In this document: piece after piece, positions 21,375-30,904 of the stretch | How the letters are laid out: every line of letters starts with the position of its first letter | Position numbering within the stretch: the stretch's first letter is position 1 | The notes under the pieces: generated by a model | What the model was told of the DNA's origin: nothing | Seen by the model: the letters and a program-made list of their open reading frames with translations, nothing else | Databases searched by the model: none | Made by a program: the position numbers and the translations under genes | Assembly: GCA_003427395.1 (NCBI GenBank) | Contig: BFEA01000043.1 | Span: forward strand, 1,967,368-2,000,024 | Direction of reading: 5' to 3' | Length of the DNA stretch: 32,657 bases | Source: Chara braunii | Lineage: Eukaryota > Streptophyta > Charophyceae > Charales > Characeae

Positions 21375-23140
21375 CTAACCATTCTTTCCCTTCCTCACCC
21401 AGTCAGCCTGAATAGTCCTTCTTAAGGCTAGCTTAAAGGTGTGTCTACTTTCCTTGTTTGACATCTCTTTGTCGTCAAACACACGCAAGTTTCTTTCCTT
21501 CCAAATGACATCACAACCGATCGCACGAACTACATGAGCAACATAGTCCCACTCTTGCCCTGGACTCAATGAATCAGGGATTCCCCCCAATAGGACCCAA
21601 ATTCGATCCCCGTCCAAACAGTTCTCAGTGATTTTGGACCAATAACTCTGCCACCAGTCCGAAATCCGCTTTGAAGCTGGATAGTCACACCACAGATGAG
21701 TGGTCGACTCATATGCCCAACTGCACCGTCTGTAGGTCATATCCACATTCAATCCTCGTTGCACTAAGTTGACTGCCGAGGGAGTGACCATCAGAGAAAG
21801 TAGCCACAAATTAACAGCCAACCTAGGATTTGGGGCCTTAGCCAGTTGACCCCAACAGCGCAACAATGCTTTTTCGAGAGAATGGGTATCACAGTCCAGA
21901 ACTTGCTTCCATCTTCCTGTGGCTACATTAAGGGGGGAACGGGCAGGAGTCTGGATCTTATAACCCAAACCTGTAGAATAAAGGGACACCGGTAAATCCT
22001 CCCCCCCTGGTCCTTCACTTTTCCAGCCCCAGAGTTTGGGGTCCAGCCGAAGCCTAGCGATAGACTTGTCCTGTAAGTGCACGTTACAGGACCACAACCC
22101 CTCCTCATCACAGGATTTCCATACCCGAATTTGGGACAAGCTTGCCGTGAGAGGGGGGTGGGTATCCTCGTTCAGCATAACCAACTGGCCGGAGCTGTCA
22201 CCTTGAATCTCTGACCACTCCTGAAAAATTTTCTTTCCTGTACAATCAATGCTTTCCAGTTTCCAGCAGGAATCGAATATCATTGGGTCTTGACTAACAT
22301 ACCAGGTCCCCAGTGAGTCTACCTCTTCTGGGCTTAAGAGAAATTTCCAGTTTACTGGTATCGCAGAAATCAGTTCCTCCCTTCGTTCTTCAATAAATCT
22401 TACCGCCCCTAACTGGGTTTTGAGTTCGGATGGCGAAATCCATCTGTTCTCCAGCTCATTCCAGAGATCAATTATCCTTAATACTCCTCTTTCAATCCAT
22501 TTCCGTCCAAAGCTGGTAGCCGCTGAGTCGGCTGCAAACCAGCTATTATCGGCCTTTCTAATAGATGGGTTCTCAAATAGCGGCTGCAATAGAATCTTGG
22601 CTTTCGTAGTAGGTTGTAGCCAAGAATTCGGTTGAACCTTTTTCCAAGCTTTAATGACGCCACTCCAGAGATCCGAACTAATTACCCTGTTCAAGTACGA
22701 GGGAATCAATAGGCATGTCCAAATATCCGATGGTCTCCTCGAATTCCATTCTGTAGCCAGAATGGATTCAGCCAATGAGACCCAATGGGTGTCCTCAGGA
22801 GACAGAATTGCCCGAGTAATCCACCGGGCCAACATGGCAAGGCTTTTACAGTAAGGATCGATCATGCCAACTCCCCTTTCCTCTTTTGCAAAGCATAGCA
22901 AATCCCACGCAACTTTGGAAAAAGAACCTTCATTTTCCCCAGCGAAAGGCTTCCAAACAAACTTAGCTGCTCTGCAGCGAATTGCCGTACACAGAGGCTT
23001 ACCTAGCGGCCTTACAGCAGCCACAAACCACAGGAGGGCAAATAAAGCCCCGTTAATTACCATTACCCGCCCAGTTAGAGAGAGATGCGAGGCTTTCCCC
23101 ACAGAGAAGCTCTCTGCAATATTCTCTACAAGATGATGCC
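21375..23140 (-). pseudogene. LINE ORF2 C-terminal part: thumb and zf-RVT-like region
   Basis: After the second frameshift the protein resumes with HLSLTGRVMVINGALFALLW, the conserved segment just after the RT fingers/palm in plant LINEs. A long region with many Trp follows, and near the end CSWAYESTTHLWCDYPAS resembles the zf-RVT domain (C..C....ES..HL...C), although one metal ligand appears lost. The frame then runs on to a TGA/TAA-type stop at 21375. Length and order match the ORF2 C-terminus of plant L1 elements. This frame is open for over 600 codons and shares its phase with the endonuclease fragment, so the reverse transcriptase block between them is the part that is out of phase. Confidence 0.88.
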
Positions 23141-24770
23141 TTCTTGATCCACTGTACAGGAGAGAAGGGATACTTGTACACCTAAGAACCTCTCGGAGTC
23201 TCTTGCAAGAATACGCTTTATTCCCCAATTCGTGGATGGTGTGATTGAGTCCGGGAGGAAGAAGACAGACTTCGACCAATTAACAGAAGCTTCCGAAAGC
23301 GCAGAATATTCATCAATACACGATTTCAAAGCTGACATAGAAGACACCGAATTTTTCGAAATGGCAAATAAGTCATCAGCCAGGGCTTTTACCCGGCAAT
23401 GAGCTGTCCCTGCCACCAGGCCTTTAATCTGCGGGTTTCCTCTAATATTGCATAGCAGATTCTCAATTTGAAGCACGAAGAGGAGGGGCGCCAAAGGACA
23501 CCCTTGCCTCAGCGATCTGGACAGGGCAAAAGGTTTTGAAAGGTGACCATTAACTATAACTGACGCAGTGGAGAGGGAGTATAGGGCTAACACCCATTTA
23601 CACAAATTATCACCAAAACCCAGGTGTCTTAAGGTGGTGAGGACATATGTCCAATTAACTCGATCGTATGCTTTTTCCAAATCAAGCATAAGGATCGAGA
23701 TGTTGGCATCTGTTTTTCCCACTATCTCCAGGGCTTCAACTGCCGTCACGATGTTGTCAAAGATCGAGCGGCCTTGTACAAAGGCCGCTTGATCATTCGC
23801 AACAAGGGCAGGTAAGCGGCGAACCAAAATTTTGGCGAACGGTTTATATGAAACGTTTAAAACAGAAATGGGCCTCCAGTTTCTGATCTCTGACCGGTCC
23901 CCTTTCTTATATAGTAACGATATAATATCGTTCCTCATGCCTTTAGATAACTCCCCACCTATCAGAACTTGATTATAGAGGTCAACCAATTCATCTTTGA
24001 CTGATTCCCATATTGCTAAGTAAACCTCCACCGGGAGACCGTCGTCTCCCGGGGCCTTGCCATGTGCCATTGACCTAAGTGCTTTTTCTGCTTCCTCCGT
24101 GGATATCGGTCTATCCATATCCAACCTTCCATAATCAGATAGCCTCGCCTTGAACACCGCCCATTGATTTGAACCTTCCGACAGATCCGTTGTAATGTCC
24201 TCATCCGGCCTTCTGGTTGTCAGGATATCCTTATAATATAAAGCTGCATAGGATGTCAGTTGAGTGTGATCCTGTGCCACTGGCTGATTGTTATCCAAGG
24301 GGTGCATTAAATCGCTCATAGGATGAGAAAGACGCTTGGGAAGAAGTTTCTGAAAGGATTCTCGGGTCATGCGGTCATAGACCACAATGCCCTTGACCTT
24401 CAATCTTTTTGCCCAGGCATCGGACTGTACCTGTTGAAACAGGTCCCATTCAACCATGAAAACCTTCCTCTTATTACTCCAGACCAAGTTGGATATGGGA
24501 TGAAGGCCCATACGAAGCTCTGCATATTCAACTTTCTTCCTCAGACTTTCTTCTTGCTGCCTACGTCTTGCTGCCAATACTCTAGAAAAAATACTAAGGA
24601 ATTTTGAAAAAATTCTTGAGCCAGATTCCCACCAAACCGCCTTAGTTTCAAAGGTATCCAACATACTTTTCCAATCTGTCCAGAACCGATTCATCCAGTC
24701 AACCACCCCTGGATCCTTCAGGATCTGGGTATTCACCCTGAAATAGCCTGGGCCTCGATTCGGACCCTTG
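23126..24770 (-). pseudogene. LINE ORF2 reverse transcriptase
   Basis: All the core RT blocks are present in order: NWRPISVLNVSYKPFAKIL, then DQAAFVQGRSIFDNI, motif A with the catalytic Asp in MLDLEKAYDRVNW, motif B LRQGCPLAPLLF, motif C KALADDLF (at 23372-23383 for Leu-Ala-Asp-Asp), then VNWSKSVFFLP and ERFLGVQV. The two catalytic Asp of motif C are kept; the residue before Ala-Asp-Asp is Leu rather than the usual Tyr or Phe. The upstream linker (AHGKAPGDDGLPVE, GDRSEIRNW) is also typical of LINE ORF2. The frame ends at 23126, so the frameshift to the C-terminal part lies between about 23126 and 23166. Confidence 0.95.
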
Positions 24771-24774
24771 GACT

Positions 24775-25184
24775 GTAAAGGACGCGAGTAGGGGCTTATG
24801 GTCCGAGATGGGGTTAGACAATTCCCCCATATCAACCGTAGCCTGCCAGGCGTCTGGTGAAAGGAGGAAGAAATCCAACCTTCTCCGTATACTACCTATG
24901 CCCTTTCGAAAGTTAGATACCCACGTGTAGCCTGGTTCACCAGGGTGCAGCAGGCTAAATGGCTCTACTAAGTCCAGTTCGTGCATCATTTCGGTAAGTT
25001 TAATCACATCCCTCCCGCTCCTAACGGCTTCTTGACTATCCAGGGTAGTATTCCAGTCACCAGTTAAAACCAAATTATCACGTTCTGGCAAAAACAGAGG
25101 GATATCGTCGAAGAACTCAACACGTTGTCGCGCGCGGCGGTCCTGCACCCCGCTGGGAGCGATGAACCTCACAGTCGTGTCATG
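24775..25184 (-). pseudogene. LINE ORF2 endonuclease, C-terminal fragment
   Basis: This frame shows the C-terminal motifs of the APE-type endonuclease that nicks target DNA: VLTGDWNTTLD (the GDxN block), RRRLDFFLLSPDAWQ (the SRxDxxL block) and PISDHKPLLASF (the SDH catalytic block). The N-terminal catalytic motifs are missing and a stop lies directly upstream, so the element is truncated here. The frame departs from that of the reverse transcriptase between about 24755 and 24785, equivalent to one extra base. An ATG is not needed; the open frame simply enters from the truncation point. Confidence 0.9.
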
Positions 25185-25237
25185 CAGGATTTATTTTTGA
25201 AGAACAACTCGTCACCACTCCAACCGTGCGTGCGTGT

Positions 25238-25420
25238 TGTACCTCTCACGACGCCCTGAGACAGGTCGGGACGTCGTGAGGTACAACTTACCTCTACCCG
25301 AGGGGTTGTCACCACCCTCAGGTAGGCGTATCCCTGCTGAGCTACCGGCCCACGTGCGAAGGCTTTTCCATGCCTTAGCAGAGGTAGGTCGGCCGAGGGC
25401 GTTTGCTCGATCGCTGTAGC
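25238..25420 (-). repeat. Dispersed repeat with tRNA A-box-like word, copy 2
   Basis: This is homologous to 5493-5670 along its whole length. On the minus strand GGTAGCTCAGCAGGGA matches the tRNA A-box consensus well, and GGGCCGGTAGCTCAGC looks like a tRNA 5' end. About 40 bp on, AAGTTGTACC is a weak B-box candidate. The left part forms a strong hairpin (25236-25287): GTTGTACCTC-(TC)-ACGACG pairs with CGTCGT-GAGGTACAAC. The repeat lies about 50 bp from the 5' end of the LINE. Confidence 0.65.
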
Positions 25421-25633
25421 ATAAAAATGAGGAATGCGGTAAGACGCCTACGACTGACCCGTTACATATTCAGGTCGAACTTTGAGATGGTCGTTTATTT
25501 CCGCTTCTGTTCCAGAAATACACTCCTTCTGATTACTATGTTCAACGTATCAAAACCTTGTCACTACCAAAGATAAACTATTCTACTCAATGTATGACTG
25601 ATCATCAGATAGTATATAAAACTTGATTATGAA

Positions 25634-25675
25634 TAGCGAGGTATTACCGTTGGGTAGCGAGGTATTACCGTTGGG
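25634..25675. repeat. 21-bp tandem duplication
   Basis: TAGCGAGGTATTACCGTTGG plus G occurs twice, head to tail and identical. Confidence 0.98.
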
Positions 25676-25829
25676 AACCCTTCCCACTTTCACAAGTGCT
25701 GAGTGTCCAAACTCTTCACGATGTCAATTCCAGTCCAGCCCAAATCATGCACAAAACAGACCTGCACAACATAATGCAAAGATAGTTCACATGCCATGCA
25801 CTAACGACGTCAACCATCAACCATTGACA

Positions 25830-25965
25830 TTGTCCCTCACTCCCCAAACCATGCATGACAGCTCTATCTTTTCTGAGATGTAAGCCCTGCCCCCTCACAT
25901 TGTCCCCAAACCATGCATGACAGCTCTATCTTTCTTGAGATGTAAGCCCATCCCCCTCACATTGA
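25830..25965. repeat. 62-bp tandem duplication
   Basis: ATGCATGACAGCTCTATCTT begins at 25851 and again at 25913. The units share TGAGATGTAAGCCC and CCCCCTCACATTG. Confidence 0.97.
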
Positions 25966-27252
25966 TTCAAAGGACCCTTGAGAGTGACCAGGACCATTTA
26001 GGCAACGACCACAGGTGACAGTTTTACTGACCACAGGGTTTGATTTTAGATGGAGCTATCAAGTCAAGGCGGAAAAAGTTGAATCGGCAACGATCAACCT
26101 GTTATCGAGTGATAACAGAAAATTGAACCCTTTATGTAGGACTTCTTCTTCAATTGCAGTAGACCAAAGCAAAGACCTGCACACACACAGGTCAACAAGG
26201 ATGCAACATTCCCCCGCTTGATTCCTACATAATGATATCTAATGGTCAAGCCCTTAGTTCAGGTCTGCGAGCTTTGGGATCACCATCCCAAAGTCTAACC
26301 CCTAGCTTCTATCTACCCTGAGTCGTCTGTCACTCCTTCTCCTTTTATTTCAAGGAGTTTCTTTGCCTATGTCTCAAGTTGTCCCAGGAAAACTCATATT
26401 TCCCCTTACTCTCAATATTTGCATTTTCTCTCTCGCGGATAAGCACACCATTTGATGCTTTATGCAGTAGTCTGGCTGAGATTAACTCAAGCCAGTGGCG
26501 AATTCTCCGATGAACTGCAGTTATACGGGGTGTCTTCTTTCTCTAGTTCATTTTCCCTGCGATATTCGCTTTCTTTTAGGTTCCTATTACAGAACCTTTG
26601 GAGTCGCTCTCGCTGGAGCACTCCCATTTTCCTTTCCTTTTCTTATAGTCATGACATACGCAAGTAGTAGGTCGATTCGCCCGGGAATCTTCCACTACTT
26701 GATCAATTCCAAACAATTCAGTTCGTAAGAAGAGTAGTCGAGTCTCCCTACGGGAGCACTCAGTCACCCCTCAAAGTTCATGCAGTCCTCATGCAATCAA
26801 GCAGTTCATGCAATCTAGTGTAAGTGATCGGATAACTCACCCGGGGGTATCCTTTTATTAGTCAAGCAGGTAGTTAGAAGACCTATGTTGAACCATCTCA
26901 ACACTTGACCCAGTATTCAGTAATATTCCAACTCCAAGTGTTAGTCCCAAATCAAAGTTAGTAACAGGCGGTCTTCACGGAAGCCTCCTATTACTATTTG
27001 ATTCAGAGTTCAATCTTTTCCTCAAAAGTGTAGTAGGACGACCCTACGGGAGTCACCCTACTGCAATCCCAAAGTCAGACGAGCTAAGGTTATGTTAGCG
27101 GATTCAGACAAACACCAGATCCTCCTCTAGCTGGAGTATCTTATTAGACTCGTTAAGATAGGCTCAAGCAAGCAATAGGATGACATCACGGAGGTTTCCC
27201 ATGTCATGCTTTAATGTTAATCAGGTGGATCGTTAGTATTTATTTATATCGC

Positions 27253-28560
27253 CCATTAGTCATACCTGAACAAGTCGTAAGGTTACTCACCCGGGAATAT
27301 TCCTTTACTTGTTCAAACATAGCCGCCCTGCTTCTTCCTTCCGTTAGTTGACCTCCAAATCGAACAAGCGTTAGGATAACCCACCCGGGAGTCATCCTAC
27401 CACCAGTTCGACGCATAGGAGATCAGAAATAACTCTTAATTGATTTGCCCTGACAATTCACACATCTGGCCTATGCGTTGTAAGTGAGCAAAAGGCATGT
27501 TGACTCCCACGCGAAGTCGGACAGATCGATCCAGACTTAGGAGTTCGTACACTCACCCGGGAGTACTCGAATCCCTCCCCAGTCTGGTTCGATTAGTGAT
27601 AGAAGAGCTTCACGGAAGTCTCCTGCTACCTTTTGCCTTTGTTAGCCTTTAAAGACGAGTACCCTACGAGAGTACTGGATTAATTGCCTTTCGTTAAGTT
27701 GAGGAAGTGTACCTCACGGGAGTACCGGATCAATGGTTGTTGTTAAGTTGAAGAAGCGTACCCCACGGAAGTACCAGATCAATGGTTGTTGTTAAGCTGA
27801 AGAAGCGTACCCCACGGGAGTACCGGTTCAATGGTTGTTGTTAATGATTGTAGGAGTGTACTTCACGGAAGTACCGATCAAATGATTTTTGTTAAGTTTG
27901 AAAGAGTGTACTTCACGGAAGTACCGGATCACATCGGCTTTCGTTAGACTGAAGGAGTGTACTTCACGGAAGTACCGGTCAAACTGATTTTTAAGAAGTT
28001 TGAGGAAGTGTACTTCACGGAAGTACCGGATCAAACGACCTTTGTTATTGTAACCTGTAGATTAATAGGGAAGATGCACGGCACCTTCCTGCTACTATTG
28101 TCAGAGTCAACCAATCATTATACCAATTTGTTACTTTAGTTAGGTCATTAGTATCAAACGATGTCAATCCATTAGTCATACCAAAACAAGTAGCAGGGTT
28201 ACTCACCCGGGAGTATCCCCTTTACCTGTCCAGACATAATCAACTCATTCTTTCCTCGTTAGTTGATCCCCAGATCAAACAAAGTATTAGGATAACCCTC
28301 CCGGGAGTCACCCTAATACCAGCTCGATGCGTAGGAGATCAAGACTACTTTTAGGTTAGTCGCCATGATCGTTCATTTATTCGTTTATGTGTTAAATTGA
28401 GCAAAGATATTGTTGACTTACACGGAAGTTCGCACAGATCGACCTAGACTTAGGAGTTCGTGTACTCACCCGGGAGTACTTAATTCTCATCCCAAGTCTA
28501 GTCAGATAAGTGATAGGAGAACCCCACAGGAGCCTCCCATTACCTGTGCTTTTGTTAGTT
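27253..28560. repeat. Direct duplication with an offset of about 917 bp
   Basis: The block starting CATTAGTCATACC at 27253 recurs from 28170. Both carry, in order, the ACAAGT...CCCGGG hairpin, TTAGGATAACCC..CCCGGGAGTCA, CGATGCGTAGGAGATCA-like sequence, GACTTAGGAGTTCGT..ACTCACCCGGGAGTAC and GTGATAG.AGA. Each block is about 390 bp; the 50-bp array lies between them. Confidence 0.9.
27650..28035. repeat. 50-bp tandem array of GTAC..ACG..GTAC hairpins
   Basis: Eight units with a 49-52 bp period. The cores lie at 27658-27676, 27709-27725, 27758-27774, 27807-27823, 27858-27874, 27908-27924, 27959-27975 and 28010-28026. The last four are perfect: GTACTTC-ACG-GAAGTAC. The linkers share TTGTTAAGTTGAAGAAG-like and CCGGATCAA-like words. 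Two related cores lie further on at 28573-28589 and 28627-28644. Confidence 0.95.
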
Positions 28561-28831
28561 ATTTGAAAACGTGTACCCCACGGGCGTACCGGATTAGTCA
28601 TGCTTTGAGTAATCACTTGAAGACATGTACTTCTTCGGGAGTACCGGATTAGTCTTGGATTTAACAGGTAAGTCAACAGAGAAGACGCACGACATCTTCT
28701 CGTCATCAATGTATGCATATCAAAAGTCAACTAGTTAGGTGGATGGCTGGGTAGTTTGCACGGCGAGTACCCTTTTAGTCATTCCATGCAGGCAGCGTGA
28801 CGACCCCAACGGAGGCCTCCATCATACTGCC

Positions 28832-29361
28832 TTTGTTTTCCCAAGACCATGCAGGCTAGGTTCCTTCTCGGTTCTTTCTTGGATTCCTTTTCTTCATCAG
28901 GCAGGATTCTTACTTCAATCGTATACCCTTTTTCATTTCGATACACTTTTAGTCCTGAAGAAGGTACAAACAGTATATCACACGGTCATACATGCAGTCC
29001 AATAGATGGTTGTAGCTTGTATCGGTATACGAGAACGGAATGAAACATGCGTACCTCATGGTTCCCTGCCTCCAGAGTTCCTCCTGAATTCCGACAGAGC
29101 TCCCTCAATCGCCCTGTTGTCGATCGTGTCAAGTTTATGCAATTGACTGATCATCTCAGTGTAAATCATTATCAAACACTTATAGTTGAAGAGGTAGGCG
29201 TATGAGAGGACCAATCAAGGACAATAATGAAGGAGGATGGAGGAGGTTGGCACCATCACACGGTGACGATGTCCCTCTCCTCTCCAGTGCCCCGCACTCT
29301 TTTTCCTCTCTGACCCCTGCTTTTCTCATGATGTTGCAACAGTGAGACAACAACTAATAAT
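28832..29361. other. No gene seen
   Basis: Unique-looking DNA with no convincing frame, RNA or repeat. Confidence 0.4.
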
Positions 29362-29430
29362 AGCAATAATGATAATAATAATAATAATAATAAATAGTAA
29401 TAACAATAACAATAATAGCAATGATAATAA
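29362..29430. repeat. (ATA)n/(ACA)n trinucleotide tract
   Basis: ATA repeats with ACA interruptions. A similar tract at 32440-32467 precedes another copy of the same larger unit. Confidence 0.95.
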
Positions 29431-29479
29431 AAACGTAAGAGAACTATTAATAGCGAGATAACAATCCAGTTTGCAATAC

Positions 29480-29780
29480 CACGTTGAATGCCAAGGAGCC
29501 TGATACTGTCGAAACTGCATTAGTACTACATCAACTGAGGACCAAAGTATTGAATCTGGATGCTAGTAAGCATACTCTTGACTCCGCTGGCCTACGTATC
29601 AGAGCCTTCTCTACTTAAGCAATCAGCACCTAGACTATGAGTCACAAGTACCCTATAAATCAATAATGCATTCACCTGACGTCAACAACAGAACCGAAGT
29701 ACATGAAGATATCAGACTGTCGTCGAGGCCAAGTAGGTGCTTTTGCATCATCATCCTCACCTCTCTCCCTCTGGCTCTCT
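29480..29780 (+). repeat. Dispersed unit, copy A
   Basis: Matches 31010-31260 (copy B) in the same orientation: CATCAACTGAGGACCAA / CATCAGCAAAGAACCAA, then CTGACGTCAACAACAGAACC / CTGACGTCAGCAGCAGAACC, GACTGTCGTC and CATCATCCTC. The offset is about 1472 bp. It is followed at about 30190-30310 by TGTCTGT-rich DNA, as is copy B. Confidence 0.75.
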
Positions 29781-30392
29781 TTCTTTCTGAGAATCTTTGA
29801 CTTTGAATACATTCCGCTGCCACTCAGGTCTATCCCTATTACTACCTCATGCTGTTGTGACTTCCCCCATCCTCAGCACACCGCTGCCTAGTATACTCTT
29901 GCGCGGAAGCTACTTGTAGATAGCGCACAAGTGCTTGAGCGACACTTCCAGACTTCTCACGAATGAGCAGCTTCTCCCTGAATTGTGGCTGGCCAGTCCC
30001 TATATTGACTTGGACTGAGTCACACCCCGTTTCAGTCAATGCATCCGTTGGCTTGACTTGGACTCGGTACCGCATGCCTATGGCCTGCCTGCTTCAGATT
30101 GTCAAGGCCGGATCTTTGCTGTAGTACTGTTGCTCAAGTCTGTGAGTCATAGTTTTTCATCTATGGAACATGACTTGTGATTGTACATTGACTCTTGCCT
30201 GTGACTCCCTTTTCTCTCTCCCTTTTTCCGTGTTTGTCTGTCAATTTTCTTCATCCGTATCTGTCCGTGTATTGTCTGTTTAGTTGTCTGTGTCTGGCTG
30301 TCGGGTTTCGGACCGTAGGTCTGTTCCGTAAGAGTTAAGTCCTTAGTTGTGTAGGACTTCAGAAAGGTCGAGGTCGTAGCTGCTATAGTGGC
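29781..30392. other. No gene established; one minus-strand frame
   Basis: A minus frame at 29842-30075 (77 codons, words VKPTDALTETGCDSVQV and SVAQALVRYLQVASAQEY) has ordinary composition but no recognised family or splice sites. The end is TGTCTGT-rich. Confidence 0.25.
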
Positions 30393-30439
30393 GAAGGGCC
30401 AAATCCACAGACTTCCGGAAGGTCCGGAAGTAGCCCTTC
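30393..30439. repeat. Nested hairpin
   Basis: Outer GAAGGGC pairs with GCCCTTC; inner ACTTCCGG pairs with CCGGAAGT around AAGGT. Both stems are perfect. Confidence 0.9.
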
Positions 30440-30546
30440 AAACGCTGCTTACAGCAGACCAGAGACAAATGGGCAAGCCGTGAAGTCCACCTTTGCTGAG
30501 TCAGCAGTACCCAGTTTCAGTTTCACTTAGTCCTGTCAGCAAGTAC

Positions 30547-30874
30547 CACGTGGGACTGTGTGCACCACGGCACGGCAGAAAAAGCAGCTGACCAGAAGTA
30601 TAAATCAGGAGGCAGCGTTCAATCATCCACCGCTCACATGACTCAACTTAGGATTACCCTGGATATCCACACGCGACACACTTTATCACACACGTACGTA
30701 CGTACTACACTCGCCTACCATCTACAACCACTGTGGCCGCTCAACCCTGTTGGTTGTGGCAACGTTTCTGCATGATTCACGCCGCAATGAATGAATGATT
30801 GAACGCTGCCTCCTGATTTATACTTCTGGTCAGCTGCTTTTTCTGCCGTGCCGTGGTGCACACAGTCCCACGTG
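30547..30874. mobile_element. MITE-like element with 80-bp perfect inverted repeats
   Basis: The left arm (30547-30626) and the reverse complement of the right arm (30795-30874) are identical over 80 bases as I read them, starting CACGTGGGACTGTGTGCACC. The 168-bp centre has no ORF and includes ACGTACGTACGTAC and a small inner stem (ACAACCA/TGGTTGT). No flanking target duplication is clear (AAGTAC on the left, CAACCG on the right), so superfamily is unassigned. It lies between copies A and B of the larger dispersed unit. Identity of the arms implies a recent insertion or continuing correction of one arm by the other. Confidence 0.8.
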
Positions 30875-30904
30875 CAACCGGTTTTGCATGCATATGAAGT
30901 TAGA

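Larger units (their letters stand above)
20788..25190 (-). mobile_element. 5'-truncated L1-type LINE retrotransposon
   Basis: In minus orientation the order is apurinic-type endonuclease (C-terminal part only), reverse transcriptase and C-terminal region, then stop at 21375, an untranslated stretch of about 560 bp, and an A-rich tail (T-rich on the plus strand, about 20790-20815, interrupted by C). There is no ORF1 and the endonuclease lacks its N-terminal half; the coding frame runs into a stop just upstream of about 25184. Truncation at the 5' end is what target-primed reverse transcription commonly leaves. I could not identify target-site duplications by eye. Two frameshifts break the ORF, so the copy is inactive as it stands. 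Confidence 0.9.
26099..28831. repeat. Hairpin-rich domain: 25 or more imperfect palindromes
   Basis: Inverted repeats follow one another with 20-100 bp between them. Examples (outer limits): 26099-26118, 26272-26293, 26332-26358, 26472-26495, 26577-26598, 26601-26623, 26661-26701, 26740-26761, 26830-26852, 26960-26995, 27030-27064, 27170-27211, 27267-27315, 27360-27411, 27528-27590, 28064-28099, 28186-28229, 28284-28319, 28441-28503, 28510-28544, 28679-28701, 28749-28772, 28791-28831. Stem sequences differ from one to the next, but many cores share CACCCGGGAG or CACGGAAG/CACGGGAG. The only frames are the repetitive peptides these produce. Function unknown; the structure is read directly from the sequence. 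Confidence 0.85.

Noticed and set aside
26099-28831. CRISPR array
   Set aside because: The repeated cores are palindromic but unit sequence and spacing vary too much, linkers are themselves repeated, there are no cas genes, and the DNA is eukaryotic.
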